Both the position numbers and the translations under genes were made by a program. 64,000 nucleotides of DNA, from positions 62,001-126,000 of the forward strand of contig NZ_MUMH01000006.1 in NCBI RefSeq assembly GCF_002155965.1, written 5' to 3'. Position 1 is the stretch's first letter; the number at the start of each line of letters is the position of its first letter. Positions 41,223-49,930 of the stretch are shown here, one piece after another. The notes beneath the pieces are model-generated. The model saw only the letters and a list, made by a program, of their open reading frames with translations. It made no database searches and had not been told where the DNA came from. The stretch is from Allokutzneria sp. NRRL B-24872. GTDB taxonomy: Bacteria; Actinomycetota; Actinomycetes; Mycobacteriales; Pseudonocardiaceae.

Positions 41223-41546
41223 ATGGCCAACACCGTGACCGTCACCGAAGCGACCTTCGCCGACGAGGTCCTCAAGAGCAGCAAGCCGGTGCTGGTGGAC
41301 TTCTGGGCGACCTGGTGCGGGCCGTGCAAGATGGTCGCCCCCGTGCTGGAGGAGATCGCCGCGGAGAAGTCCGAGCACCTGACCATCGCCAAGCTGGACA
41401 TCGACGCCAACGCGGGCATCGCGCGGGACTACCAGATCATGTCCGTGCCGACGCTGATCCTGTTCAAGGACGGCCAGCCGGTGCAGAAGATCGTCGGCGC
41501 CAAGCCGAAGGCCGCGCTGCTCAAGGAGATCGCCGACCACATCTGA
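41223..41546 (+). CDS. trxA: thioredoxin
   Basis: A 107-residue thioredoxin with the active-site WCGPCKM (Cys32 and Cys35), preceded by VLVDFWA and followed by the cis-Pro segment SVPTLILFKDG. AGGAGAG lies six bases before ATG. It is the last gene of the trxB operon and is closed by a strong terminator. Confidence 0.97.
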   Translation: MANTVTVTEATFADEVLKSSKPVLVDFWATWCGPCKMVAPVLEEIAAEKSEHLTIAKLDIDANAGIARDYQIMSVPTLILFKDGQPVQKIVGAKPKAALLKEIADHI

Positions 41547-41571
41547 GGTCGTGAGCTGACAGCCGCCGTGC

Positions 41572-41616
41572 AACCCCGGCCCACCCAGATCCGTCTTAGT
41601 TGGGTGGGCCGGGGTT
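41572..41616 (+). terminator. terminator after trxA
   Basis: AACCCCGGCCCACCCA (41572-41587) and TGGGTGGGCCGGGGTT (41601-41616) form a perfect 16-bp stem with a 13-base loop. Confidence 0.85.
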
Positions 41617-41741
41617 CGCGCGTCGTGGGCGTCCGGCCACTCCCCGTAGCCCGAAGAAGGCCGCGCCGGGAAGCAGGGCACAATATGACTTTCACGATCC
41701 GCGCCGCGACTTTCGGCGCCTGAATACTGAGCGAGGGGTGC

Positions 41742-42890
41742 ATGCTGCTGCTCCGCCGCGGTGACGACGGTCCTGCCGTTGCCGAGATCCGAGCCACCCT
41801 CGTCACGCTGAAGCTCCTGCCCCCCGCGAACGGTTCCGGCCCCTCGGACGTCTTCGACGGCGCCGTCGAGCACGCGGTGCGCACCTTCCAGCAGCAGCGC
41901 GGGCTGATCACCGACGGGATCGTCGGCCCCGCCACCTACCGCGGTCTCTGCGACGCCCGCTGGCGCCTCGGCGACCGCAACCTGGCCTACCTGGTGTCCA
42001 ACCCGATGTGCGGCGACGACGTGTACGCGCTGCAGGAGCGGATGCTGGAGCTGGGCTACAACGCCGGCCGCGCCGACGGCGTCTTCGGCAGCCAGACCGA
42101 GCACGCGCTGCGCAACTTCCAGCGCGACTACGGCCTGGTCGTCGACGGCATGTGCGGGCCGGGCACGCTGCGCGCGCTGCGCCAGCTGTCCCCGCGCGCC
42201 CGCGGAGGCCGCCAGGTGTTCCTGCGCGAGCAGGAGAACCTCCGCAACTCCGGCCCCAGGCTGCGCGGCAAGCGCATCGTCATCGACCCGGGCCACGGCG
42301 GCCAGGACCGCGGCGTGTTCGTCGCCGGAGTCTCCGAGGCCGACCTGGTCTGGGACCTCGCGCGCAGGCTCGAGGGCCGCATGGTCGCCACCGGCATGGA
42401 GGCGCTGCTCTCCCGTGGCGAGCAGGTGTGCCCGGCCGAGGCCGACCGCGCCCAGTTCGCCAACAAGGCGGGCGCGGACCTGTTCCTGTCGCTGCACACC
42501 GACGCCAACCGCTCGCCGCTGGCCGAGGGCGTCTCCACCTACCACTTCGGCACCGGTCAGGGCACCACGTCGTCCACGGTGGGGGAGGCGCTGGCCGGTT
42601 TCATCCAGCGCGAGATCACCGCGCGCACCGGCATGCTCGACTGCGACACCCACCCCAAGACCTGGGAGACGCTGCGGCTGACCCGCTGCCCGGCGGTGCG
42701 CGTCGAGGTGGGCTACCTGACCAACGAGAACGACCGCCGCAGGCTGCTCGACCCCGCCTTCCGCGACATCGTGGCCGAGGGCATCCTGGTGGCCGTGAAG
42801 CGGCTCTACCTGCTCGGGGAGAACGACCAGCCGACCGGCACGTTCACCTTCAAGGACCTGCTCCAGTACGAGCTGGCCAAGGCCGACTGA
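41742..42890 (+). CDS. cwlM: CwlM, peptidoglycan-binding/N-acetylmuramoyl-L-alanine amidase-like protein
   Basis: A 382-residue protein without signal peptide, as for M. tuberculosis CwlM (Rv3915). Two peptidoglycan-binding-like domains occupy about residues 8-70 and 85-148 (FQQQRGLITDGIVGPAT and FQRDYGLVVDGMCGPGT). An amidase_3 domain begins at about 182 with IVIDPGHGGQDRG and contains LFLSLHTDAN and VRVEVGYLTNENDR. In mycobacteria CwlM is cytosolic and, once phosphorylated, stimulates MurA. A similar role is inferred from synteny. Confidence 0.92.
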   Translation: MLLLRRGDDGPAVAEIRATLVTLKLLPPANGSGPSDVFDGAVEHAVRTFQQQRGLITDGIVGPATYRGLCDARWRLGDRNLAYLVSNPMCGDDVYALQERMLELGYNAGRADGVFGSQTEHALRNFQRDYGLVVDGMCGPGTLRALRQLSPRARGGRQVFLREQENLRNSGPRLRGKRIVIDPGHGGQDRGVFVAGVSEADLVWDLARRLEGRMVATGMEALLSRGEQVCPAEADRAQFANKAGADLFLSLHTDANRSPLAEGVSTYHFGTGQGTTSSTVGEALAGFIQREITARTGMLDCDTHPKTWETLRLTRCPAVRVEVGYLTNENDRRRLLDPAFRDIVAEGILVAVKRLYLLGENDQPTGTFTFKDLLQYELAKAD

Positions 42891-42919
42891 GCCCCTGACA
42901 GCAGAGCACCTGACAGCAC

Positions 42920-42955
42920 GAAGAAGCCCCCGACCTCGTGGCCGGGGGCTTCTTC
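42920..42955. terminator. bidirectional terminator between cwlM and the GNAT gene
   Basis: GAAGAAGCCCCC (42920-42931) pairs with GGGGGCTTCTTC (42944-42955). It lies 29 bases after cwlM and just after the convergent minus-strand gene. Confidence 0.8.
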
Positions 42956-42970
42956 ACGTGAGGGGGAGCC

Positions 42971-43606
42971 TCAGCGCAGGCTGGACTCGCCGATCGTCGC
43001 GGTGCTGGTGATGCTGACCTCGCCGAGCAGCCGCTCCAACGCGGCCTCGACGTCTTCCTTCCAGGTCAGGCCGGTGCGCAGCTCCAGGCGCAGCCTCGGC
43101 CAGCGCGGGTGCTCGCGCACGGTCTTGAACCCGACGCTGACCAGGAACGCGGCCGGGATGACGCAGGTGTCGACGTCCTTCTCCTGAGCGCGGCCGAACG
43201 CCTCGATCGCCTTCACACCGCGACGGGTGAGGTCCTTGGCGACGGCCTGCACGAGCATCCGCCCGAGCCCGGTGCCCTCGAACTCCGGCAGCACCTTCAG
43301 CGAGGTGAGCATGACCGCGTCCGGGCTGACCGGGGCGGTGGGGAAGGCGGCCGCGCGCGGGACCGCGTTCGGCGGCGCGTAGAGGACGAACCCGGCGGGC
43401 ACGTTGTCGCTGTAGGCGATCCGGCCGCAGGAACCCCACTCCAGCAGGACGCTGGAGACCCAGGCTTCCTTCTCGAGCTCGGTCTGGCCGAACTCCTCGG
43501 CCTGCTCCTTGATGTGCGGGGCCAGCTCCCAGAACACACAGCCCCGGCAGTGCCGAGGCAGGTGGTCCAGGTTGTCCAGCGTGACGCTGTCGACGCGTCG
43601 CGACAC
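42971..43606 (-). CDS. GNAT-family acetyltransferase-like protein
   Basis: A 211-residue protein, positional counterpart of Rv3916c. The acetyl-CoA-binding segment is VMLTSLKVLPEFEGTGLGRMLVQAV, with the GNAT V-x-P-x-x-x-x-x-G-x-G pattern. A His/Cys segment sits near the N-terminus (HLPRHCRGCVFWEL) and could bind metal. Substrate unknown. It is conserved next to cwlM and parB in actinobacteria, although here two other genes lie between it and parB. Confidence 0.8.
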   Translation of the reverse strand: MSRRVDSVTLDNLDHLPRHCRGCVFWELAPHIKEQAEEFGQTELEKEAWVSSVLLEWGSCGRIAYSDNVPAGFVLYAPPNAVPRAAAFPTAPVSPDAVMLTSLKVLPEFEGTGLGRMLVQAVAKDLTRRGVKAIEAFGRAQEKDVDTCVIPAAFLVSVGFKTVREHPRWPRLRLELRTGLTWKEDVEAALERLLGEVSITSTATIGESSLR

Positions 43607-43781
43607 CTGACCTCCCCGCAGAAGGACGTCACTCGCCTTCTCCGACGAGAACGCTTACCAGCATAGGCGCGCCGAGCCCACGGCCGAAAGTGACATAACC
43701 AGCACGGTGGGGCCGCCCCGACCGGCGTCTTTCTAGACTAAGGCCGACGTTGTCGGTGTGCACGGCCCCAGGGAGCGCCGC

Positions 43782-45125
43782 ATGAACCTACCGGGACAGG
43801 GACCTGATCAGCAAAGCAACCCCTCGGTTGTGGCAGCTGCGGGTCGCAGCCTCGACCCGCACGTTCAGCGCTACGCGGCCAGGACCGCCGGGATGACGGC
43901 CTCCGAGATCCGCGCGCTGTTCGCCGTCGCCAGCCGCCCGGAGGTGGTCTCGCTGGCCGGTGGCATGCCGTACCTGGCCGCGCTGCCGATGGACGCGCTG
44001 GCCACCGACGTGGCCGAGCTGATCGCCACCGAGGGGCAGCAGGCCCTCCAGTACGGCTCCGCCCAGGGCATCCCGCGCCTGCGCGAGCAGATCTGCGAGG
44101 TCATGGCGCTGGAGGGCATCTCGGCGCACCCGGACGACGTGGTGGTGACCGTCGGCTCGCAGAGCGCGCTGGACATGGTGACCAGGATCTTCTGCGACCC
44201 GGGCGACGTGGTGCTCGCCGAGGCCCCGTCCTACGTCGGCGCGCTGGGCACCTTCACCGCCTACCAGGCCGAGGTCGTGCACGTCGAGGTCGACGACGAC
44301 GGCCTGATCCCGTCCGCGCTCAGCGCCGCGCTCGACGCCGTGCGGGCCAGCGGCAGGCGGGTGAAGTTCCTCTACACGATCCCGAACTTCCACAACCCCG
44401 GCGGTGTGACGCTCTCCGTCGAGCGCCGCCCGGAGATCCTGCGGATCTGCGCCGAGCACAACGTGCTGATCATCGAGGACAACCCGTACGGGTTGCTCGG
44501 CTTCGACGGCCAGACCTACCCCGCGCTGCGCGCCAGCGAGCCGGACAACGTGGTGTACCTCGGCTCGTTCTCCAAGACCTTCGCGCCGGGCCTGCGGGTC
44601 GGCTGGGCGCTCGCCCCGCACGCGGTGCGGGAGAAGCTGGTGCTGGCCGCGGAGTCCGCGACGCTGTGCCCGCCGACGATCACCCAGGCCGTGGTCTCGG
44701 CGTACCTGACCAAGCACGACTGGAAGGGCCAGATCAAGGTCTACCAGCAGGCCTACCGCGAGCGGCGGGACGCGATGCTCTCCGCGCTCGAGCAGCACCT
44801 GCCCGCCGGCTGCACCTGGACGAAGCCGGACGGCGGCTTCTACGTGTGGCTGACCGTGCCGGAGGGGATCGACACCAAGGCCATGCTGCCGAGGGCGGTC
44901 ACCCAGCGCGTGGCCTACGTGCCGGGCACGGCGTTCTACGGCGACGGTTTCGGGACCAGGCAGATGCGGTTGTCCTTCTGCTACCCGACGCCGGAGCGCA
45001 TCCGGGAGGGCGTGCGGCGGCTGGCGACGGTGCTCGAAGGCGAACTGGAACTGCTGCGCACCTTCGGTACGGTGACAACGCGCCAGGTCAGCGGCCCGCA
45101 CTCGCCGTCGCCGGACACCGCCTGA
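43782..45125 (+). CDS. PLP-dependent aminotransferase (class I/II, LysN/MocR-catalytic type)
   Basis: A 447-residue aminotransferase. The start chosen is ATG at 43782 after AGGGAG; a GTG at 43758 is also in frame. It has the class I fold: EVVSLAGGMP, LQYGSAQGIPRLREQI, VTVGSQSALDMV, FLYTIPNFHNPGG, IIEDNPYG and the PLP-lysine loop GSFSKTFAPGLRVGW. The pattern resembles 2-aminoadipate/branched-chain aminotransferases. The true substrate is unknown. It is followed by a DnaA-box-rich gap and a Ddl-like gene. Confidence 0.88.
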   Translation: MNLPGQGPDQQSNPSVVAAAGRSLDPHVQRYAARTAGMTASEIRALFAVASRPEVVSLAGGMPYLAALPMDALATDVAELIATEGQQALQYGSAQGIPRLREQICEVMALEGISAHPDDVVVTVGSQSALDMVTRIFCDPGDVVLAEAPSYVGALGTFTAYQAEVVHVEVDDDGLIPSALSAALDAVRASGRRVKFLYTIPNFHNPGGVTLSVERRPEILRICAEHNVLIIEDNPYGLLGFDGQTYPALRASEPDNVVYLGSFSKTFAPGLRVGWALAPHAVREKLVLAAESATLCPPTITQAVVSAYLTKHDWKGQIKVYQQAYRERRDAMLSALEQHLPAGCTWTKPDGGFYVWLTVPEGIDTKAMLPRAVTQRVAYVPGTAFYGDGFGTRQMRLSFCYPTPERIREGVRRLATVLEGELELLRTFGTVTTRQVSGPHSPSPDTA

Positions 45126-45132
45126 CGCGGAG

Positions 45133-45206
45133 TTGTCCACAGCTGCCCACCGCCTGCGGGCAGTTGTCCCCAGTTTGGGGTGGAGTTGTCCACAGGCTTG
45201 TCCACT
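45133..45206. promoter_or_regulatory. cluster of DnaA boxes outside oriC
   Basis: TTGTCCACA, the actinobacterial DnaA box, occurs at 45133-45141 and 45186-45194. Near matches are TTGTCCCCA at 45164-45172 and TTGTCCACT at 45198-45206. All four lie in one orientation in the 105-base gap between the aminotransferase and ddl genes. Confidence 0.7.
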
Positions 45207-45230
45207 GACATGTCAGATCGAGGAGTACGG

Positions 45231-46178
45231 GTGTCGGATCGCTGGATCGCCGTGTTGTCCGGCGGCCTCTCGCACGAGCGCGAGGTCTCGCTGCGGTCGG
45301 GACGGAGGCTCTCAGCGGCCCTGCGCGGCACCGGGCTCGTCGTCGAGGAGTGGGACGCCGACGGGACGCTGCTGAGCCGTCTGCGGGGCTCTCGGCCCGA
45401 TGCGGTGGTGGTCGCGCTGCACGGCGGGGAGGGCGAGAACGGCGCGGTGCAGTCCGTGCTGGAGATGGCGGGCGTTCCGTTCGTCGGGACCGACTCGAAG
45501 TCCTGCCGCAGGGCCTGGGACAAGCCGACCGCCAAGGCGGAGCTGGCGCGCTCCGGGCTGGCGACGCCGGAGTGGGTGGTGCTGCCGCACAGCACCTTCC
45601 GCGTGCTCGGCGCCCAGGCCGTGCTCGACTCGCTGGTCGACCGGCTCGGGCTGCCGTTGATCCTCAAGCCGGACCAGGGCGGGTCGGCCCTCGGCGCCCG
45701 GGTGGTGCGCGAGGCCGCGGAGCTGCCCGCCGCGATGGTCGGCTGCCTGGCCTACGGCGACACCGTGATGGCCGAGCGCTACATCGAGGGCGTCGAGGTC
45801 GCCGTGACGGTCGTGGACGGGCCGGAGGGACCTGAGGCCCTCCCCGCCGTGGAGATCGTTCCGGAGAGCGGTCTCTACGACTACTCCGCGCGCTACACCG
45901 CCGGGCTCACCCACTACCACGCTCCGGCGCGGCTGTCCGAGTCCGAGGCGAAGGCGGTGGGGGAGCTGGCCGTCGCCGCGCACCGGCTGCTCGGTCTGCG
46001 CGACGTGTCGCGGACGGACGCGATCGTGGCGGCGGACGGCACGGTCCACTTCCTGGAAGTGAACGTCTCTCCCGGACTGACCGAGACCTCGCTGCTGCCG
46101 ATGGCGGTCGAGGCGGCGGGCCGCTCGCTCGGCGAGGTCTTCGCCGGACTCGTCGAGAAGGCCGTCGCTCGCGGCTGA
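45231..46178 (+). CDS. D-alanine-D-alanine ligase family ATP-grasp protein
   Basis: A 315-residue protein. GTG at 45231 lies six bases after GAGGAG; in-frame ATGs upstream fall within the DnaA-box region. The N-terminal AVLSGGLSHEREVSLRSG and VVALHGGEGENGAVQSVLE match Ddl (family HGxxGEDGxxQ). The ATP-grasp core has LILKPDQGGSALGARVV and the metal-binding FLEVNVSPGLTETSLLPMA. It is somewhat shorter than typical Ddl (about 350-370). It may be a second Ddl beside a main one elsewhere, or join other D-amino acids. Confidence 0.88.
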   Translation: MSDRWIAVLSGGLSHEREVSLRSGRRLSAALRGTGLVVEEWDADGTLLSRLRGSRPDAVVVALHGGEGENGAVQSVLEMAGVPFVGTDSKSCRRAWDKPTAKAELARSGLATPEWVVLPHSTFRVLGAQAVLDSLVDRLGLPLILKPDQGGSALGARVVREAAELPAAMVGCLAYGDTVMAERYIEGVEVAVTVVDGPEGPEALPAVEIVPESGLYDYSARYTAGLTHYHAPARLSESEAKAVGELAVAAHRLLGLRDVSRTDAIVAADGTVHFLEVNVSPGLTETSLLPMAVEAAGRSLGEVFAGLVEKAVARG

Positions 46179-46187
46179 CGAACGCCG

Positions 46188-46230
46188 AAGGGGCCCCTGG
46201 ACGCTCATCGCGTCCGGAGGCCCCTTTTTC
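46188..46230. terminator. terminator between ddl-like gene and parB
   Basis: AAGGGGCC (46188-46195) pairs with GGCCCCTT (46219-46226), and GGACGC/GCGTCC form an inner stem. CTTTTTCGG follows on the plus strand. It separates the convergent ddl-like and parB genes. Confidence 0.75.
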
Positions 46231-46267
46231 GGTTTCGTCACCGTGACAAAACGACCCAGTGTGCCGC

Positions 46268-47239
46268 CTAGGCCCCGTTTTGCGTCCGATTTGTCCCGTT
46301 CGGCTGCATCATCGCGACGATGCGCTCCAGGTCGTCCACCGAGCCGAACTCGACGACGATCCGGCCCTTCCGCTTGCCGAGCTCGACCTTGACCCGGGTC
46401 TCGAAACTGTCGGAGAGCCGCTCCGCCAGATCCTGGAGACCGGGCGCGTGCATCGGCTTGCGGGGAGCGGGCTTGGGCTTGGCGGGCAGCTCGCTCTTCG
46501 CGAGGGTGACCGCCTCCTCGGTGGCCCGCACCGACATGCCCTCGGCGACGATGCGCGCCGCCAGCTCCTCCTGACCGCCGGAGTCCTCCAGCCCGAGCAG
46601 GGCACGGGCGTGACCGGCGGAGAGCACCCCGGCCGCCACTCGCCGCTGCACGGGGAGGGGGAGCTTCAGCAGGCGGATCATGTTGGTGATGACCGGGCGG
46701 CTGCGCCCGATCCGCGAGGCCAGCTCCTCGTGCGTGACCTCGAACTCCTCCAGCAGCTGCTGGTAGGCCGCCGCCTCTTCGAGCGGGTTCAGCTGGACGC
46801 GGTGGATGTTCTCCAGCAGCGCGTCCCGGAGCATCGCGTCGTCGGCGGTCTGCCGGACGATGGCCGGGATCTTGGTCAGCCCGGCCAGCTTGGACGCCCG
46901 CAGGCGCCGCTCGCCCATGACGAGCTCGTAGGAGTTGCGGGACAGCTCGCGCACGACGATCGGCTGCATGAGGCCGAACTCGCGGATCGAGTGCTCCAGC
47001 TCGGCGAGCGCCTCGTCGTCGAAGACCTGGCGCGGCTGCTTCGCGTTGGTCTTGATCTCCGAGATCGGCACCTCGCGGTAGACCGCGCCCGCGACCTTTC
47101 CGCTGACCTCTTCGGCCTTGCCGCCCTCGCGGTTGGCAACGGCGAGGCCGCCCGAGCTGGCCGCCGGAGCACCGCCAGGCGGGCCCTGGGGGATCAGGGC
47201 GGCGAGGCCCCGTCCGAGGCCGCCTTTCCGTTCGCTCAT
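46268..47239 (-). CDS. parB: chromosome-partitioning protein ParB
   Basis: A 323-residue CTP-dependent DNA clamp that loads at parS. ATG at 47239 overlaps the parA stop (ATGA). The N-terminus is [13 protein letters not shown], the conserved ParA-interacting segment. The CTPase core shows LMQPIVVRE and [12 protein letters not shown] (GERRxRA), with [14 protein letters not shown] next; the parS-binding helix-turn-helix follows ([24 protein letters not shown]). A dimerisation domain ends the protein. Confidence 0.96.
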   Translation of the reverse strand: MSERKGGLGRGLAALIPQGPPGGAPAASSGGLAVANREGGKAEEVSGKVAGAVYREVPISEIKTNAKQPRQVFDDEALAELEHSIREFGLMQPIVVRELSRNSYELVMGERRLRASKLAGLTKIPAIVRQTADDAMLRDALLENIHRVQLNPLEEAAAYQQLLEEFEVTHEELASRIGRSRPVITNMIRLLKLPLPVQRRVAAGVLSAGHARALLGLEDSGGQEELAARIVAEGMSVRATEEAVTLAKSELPAKPKPAPRKPMHAPGLQDLAERLSDSFETRVKVELGKRKGRIVVEFGSVDDLERIVAMMQPNGTNRTQNGA

Positions 47240-48234
47240 GTCCGCTCCATCTGCGTGCCCCGGATGGCCAGCTCGCGCCCGGCGTCGAGATAGCTCATCG
47301 CTCCACGGGAACCCGGATCGTAAGCGAGCACGGTCTGTCCGAAGCCCGGCGCCTCCGAGACCTTCACACTTCTGGGGATGACCGTCTTCAGGACGTGGTC
47401 CCCGAAGTGCGACCGGACCTCGGTGGTGACCTGGTCGGCGAGCTTGGTGCGGCCGTCGTACATCGTGAGCAGGATCGTGGAGACGTCCAGCGTGGGGTTC
47501 AGGTGCGCTTGGACCAGCTCGATGTTGCGGAGCAGCTGACCGAGCCCTTCCAGCGCGTAGTACTCGCACTGGATCGGGATGAGCACCTCGCGGGCCGCCA
47601 CGAGCGCGTTCACCGTGAGCAGGCCGAGCGAGGGCGGGCAGTCGATGAAGACGTAGTCCGGGCGGAGCTCGTCCAGCGCCTCGGGGGAGAGGGCTTCCTT
47701 GAGCCGCCCCTCACGGTTGGGCATGGAGACCAGTTCGATCTCCGCGCCGGCCAGGTCGATCGTGGCCGGGACGCAGTACAGGTTGTCGGACTGGCTGCTG
47801 ACCGCCGCCGCGTCGGACACCGAGATCTCGCCGATCAGCACCTCGTAGATCGAGGGGGTGCCGGAGCGGTGCTCGACGCCCAGCGCGGTGCTGGCGTTGC
47901 CCTGCGGATCGAGGTCGATCACGAGGACCTTCAGGCCGTGTATGGCCAGTGCCGCCGCGAGGTTGACCGTGCTCGTGGTCTTGCCGACCCCGCCCTTCTG
48001 GTTCGCGACGGTCATGATCCGGCGCCGGGCGGGCTGGGGGAGTTGGTTCGCGTCGGGGTGGAGCACCTTGGTGGCCCGCGCGGCCTCCTCGGCGATCGGG
48101 GTCCACCCGGAGAACTGGTCGGAGGTCGTCACCGCGTGCTGCCCCTCTCCGGCATTCGGCGCGCTGTGCGCCCCGCTCGAACCCGCTGTTTCACGTGGAA
48201 CATCTCGCGCTCCGTTCTGCGACTCACGCCTCAC
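47236..48234 (-). CDS. parA: chromosome-partitioning ATPase ParA
   Basis: A 332-residue Walker ATPase. The GTG start at 48234 follows GGAAGGACCG and overlaps the rsmG stop; a shorter start at a GTG near 48131 is possible. Deviant Walker A is [16 protein letters not shown], and Walker B-like segments are [13 protein letters not shown] and FIDCPPSLG. The N-terminal extension encodes DVPRET, because a parS site (48187-48202) is embedded in the coding sequence. It works with ParB to place origins. Confidence 0.95.
   Translation of the reverse strand: MRRESQNGARDVPRETAGSSGAHSAPNAGEGQHAVTTSDQFSGWTPIAEEAARATKVLHPDANQLPQPARRRIMTVANQKGGVGKTTSTVNLAAALAIHGLKVLVIDLDPQGNASTALGVEHRSGTPSIYEVLIGEISVSDAAAVSSQSDNLYCVPATIDLAGAEIELVSMPNREGRLKEALSPEALDELRPDYVFIDCPPSLGLLTVNALVAAREVLIPIQCEYYALEGLGQLLRNIELVQAHLNPTLDVSTILLTMYDGRTKLADQVTTEVRSHFGDHVLKTVIPRSVKVSEAPGFGQTVLAYDPGSRGAMSYLDAGRELAIRGTQMERT
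48187..48202. promoter_or_regulatory. parS site within parA
   Basis: TGTTTCACGTGGAACA differs from the 16-bp parS consensus by one base. It lies in the 5' part of parA. Confidence 0.8.
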
Positions 48235-48944
48235 CGGTCCTTCCTCCTGCGCCGCCGGGAGTCCCGGCCGCGGTCGACCTCGACCCGCGGCACGAGCACC
48301 ACCGTGGTCGGCACCTCCAAGACGCCTTCGCCCCGCGTCACGAGCTCGGCGGCGCCGCCACCGGCCGCCTTCACCTCGCGGGCGTCGCGCTCGATCTCCT
48401 CCGCCGCGCTGGCGCCCTTGAGCGCGATCAGCTGGCCACCAGCGCGCGCCAGCGGCAGGCACCACGCCGCGAGCTTGGCCAGCGGCGCCACCGCGCGCGC
48501 CGTCACCACATCGGCTCCGCCGTGGTTCGTCCGCACCGACTTCTCCTCGGCGCGACCCCGCACGACCGTCACTGAGGACAGCCCCAGCTCGTCCGCCACG
48601 TCCTCCAGCCACCCCACTCGGCGAGCCATCGGCTCCAGCAGCGTCAGGCGCAGGTCCGGCCGGGCGATCGCCAGCGGGATGCCCGGGAGCCCGGCACCGG
48701 AGCCGACGTCGATCACCCGCGCGCCCTCGGGGAAGAGGTCGCTGATCACCGCCGAGTTCATCAGGTGCCGGTCCCACAGCCGGTCGACCTCGCGGGGACC
48801 GATGAGCCCCAGCTCGACCCCGCGCTGCGCCAGCATGTCGTGGAACCGCACCGCGAGCTCCAGGCGAGACCCGAACACCTGCTCCGCTCCGGGCGGTGGG
48901 CCTGTGGGGGTCGGCACGGACGGACGCTGTTCGGTTTCGTTCAT
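48231..48944 (-). CDS. rsmG: 16S rRNA (guanine527-N7)-methyltransferase RsmG
   Basis: A 237-residue SAM-dependent enzyme (GidB). The central segment RVIDVGSGAGLPGIPLAIARPDLRL is the SAM-binding motif; DRLWDRHLMNSAV precedes it, as usual. VVTARAVAPLAKL and GGQLIALKG follow. The basic C-terminus is SRRRRKDR. Its stop overlaps the parA start by four bases, as in most actinobacteria. Confidence 0.95.
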   Translation of the reverse strand: MNETEQRPSVPTPTGPPPGAEQVFGSRLELAVRFHDMLAQRGVELGLIGPREVDRLWDRHLMNSAVISDLFPEGARVIDVGSGAGLPGIPLAIARPDLRLTLLEPMARRVGWLEDVADELGLSSVTVVRGRAEEKSVRTNHGGADVVTARAVAPLAKLAAWCLPLARAGGQLIALKGASAAEEIERDAREVKAAGGGAAELVTRGEGVLEVPTTVVLVPRVEVDRGRDSRRRRRKDR

Positions 48945-48964
48945 CTCTCTCCAGCTCGCGGTTG

Positions 48965-48980
48965 CGTTTCACGTGAAACA
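48965..48980. promoter_or_regulatory. parS site
   Basis: CGTTTCACGTGAAACA has the perfect palindromic core GTTTCACGTGAAAC. It lies 21 bases ahead of the rsmG start. Confidence 0.92.
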
Positions 48981-49011
48981 CGGGCGCTTGGCATCGCGGC
49001 CCGCGCCGCCG

Positions 49012-49027
49012 TGTTTCACGTGAAACG
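49012..49027. promoter_or_regulatory. parS site
   Basis: TGTTTCACGTGAAACG contains the perfect core GTTTCACGTGAAAC. Its closeness to the previous site fits the cluster of parS sites expected beside parAB. Confidence 0.92.
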
Positions 49028-49311
49028 AGTATCGAGGGTTCGCCCGGGGCCATCCGCTCCGGCTCGCCGCTCACGCGCCAACGGGCGCGGCGATCGCGCC
49101 ACCGGCCAAGCATCACGGGTCCGAAGCGAGAAGGGAAGCGGATGGCGGGCGAGGTGAACCTCGTTACGCGATGCGCAGCGAGGGTGGCTTTCGCCCGGTG
49201 CGGGTTCCCCCAAAACAAGGGTCCTCCGCAGCGGGTGAGGCGGTCAAGCTGAGGGGGCGCTTGTGCGGAGATTCGTTCGGCAGTTCCTTCGTCCGGGGCA
49301 GCCCGGCACGC

Positions 49312-49348
49312 GAAAGGGCCCCGCGGTCGTCGACCACGGGGCCCTTCG
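49312..49348 (-). terminator. terminator of the rpmH-khpB cluster
   Basis: AAGGGCCCCG (49314-49323) pairs with CGGGGCCCTT (49337-49346), and GGTCG/CGACC continues the stem. It is placed 12 bases after the khpB stop. Confidence 0.8.
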
Positions 49349-49360
49349 GGGAGTGCTGCG

Positions 49361-49903
49361 TCAGGAGGTGCGGAACACCACGACCCGACGGTTGGGCTCC
49401 TCGCCCTCGCTCTCGCTGTGCACGCCGCTGACGGTGGCGACCGCGTCGTGCACGACCTTGCGCTCGAACGGGGTCATCGGCCGCATGCGGATGGACTTCT
49501 CGGTCTCCAGGACCTTCTCCGCGGTGGAGCGGCCCAGCTCGCTGAGCTCCTCCCGGCGCTTGGCCCGCCAGCCCGCGACGTCGAGCATCAGGCGGCTGCG
49601 GACGCCGGTCGCCTGCTGCACCGCGAGGCGGGTCAGTTCCTGGAGGGACTCCAGCCCCTCACCGCGGCGACCGACCAGCTTCTCCAGGTCCTCACCGCCG
49701 TCGATGCTCACGATCGCGCGCCCGGCCTCGACGTCGAGGTCGATGTCCCCGTCGTAGTCGAGCAGGTCGAGCAACCGCTCCAGGTAGTCCCCGGCGACGT
49801 CGCCCTCACGCACGAGCAGCGATTCGCCGCCCTCGGCCTCGGCGGCTGAACCGGCTGCGTCGGTCCGCACGTCCGCATCCTCGGCCTGCAAGGTCTCCGA
49901 CAC
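49361..49903 (-). CDS. khpB: Jag/KhpB family RNA-binding protein (KH and R3H domains)
   Basis: A 180-residue protein. GTG at 49903 follows GAGAGGAGAAACC. After an acidic lead, a KH-like domain (VSIDGGEDLEKLVGRRGEGLESLQELTRL) carries the GxxG-type loop, and an R3H domain follows with REELSELGRSTAEKV and RPMTPFERKVVHDAV. It lacks the Jag_N domain of firmicutes. The place between yidC and rsmG is standard. Likely an RNA chaperone working with KhpA. Confidence 0.9.
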   Translation of the reverse strand: MSETLQAEDADVRTDAAGSAAEAEGGESLLVREGDVAGDYLERLLDLLDYDGDIDLDVEAGRAIVSIDGGEDLEKLVGRRGEGLESLQELTRLAVQQATGVRSRLMLDVAGWRAKRREELSELGRSTAEKVLETEKSIRMRPMTPFERKVVHDAVATVSGVHSESEGEEPNRRVVVFRTS

Positions 49904-49930
49904 GGTTTCTCCTCTCAACTGGCAGCCGCC

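Larger units (their letters stand above)
48945..49360. other. intergenic region between khpB and rsmG with two parS sites
   Basis: A 416-base gap. It contains two perfect parS cores 47 bases apart (48965-48980 and 49012-49027), then a GC-rich stretch without a supported gene, and the khpB terminator at its far end. The rsmG-parAB promoter should lie here. Confidence 0.6.
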
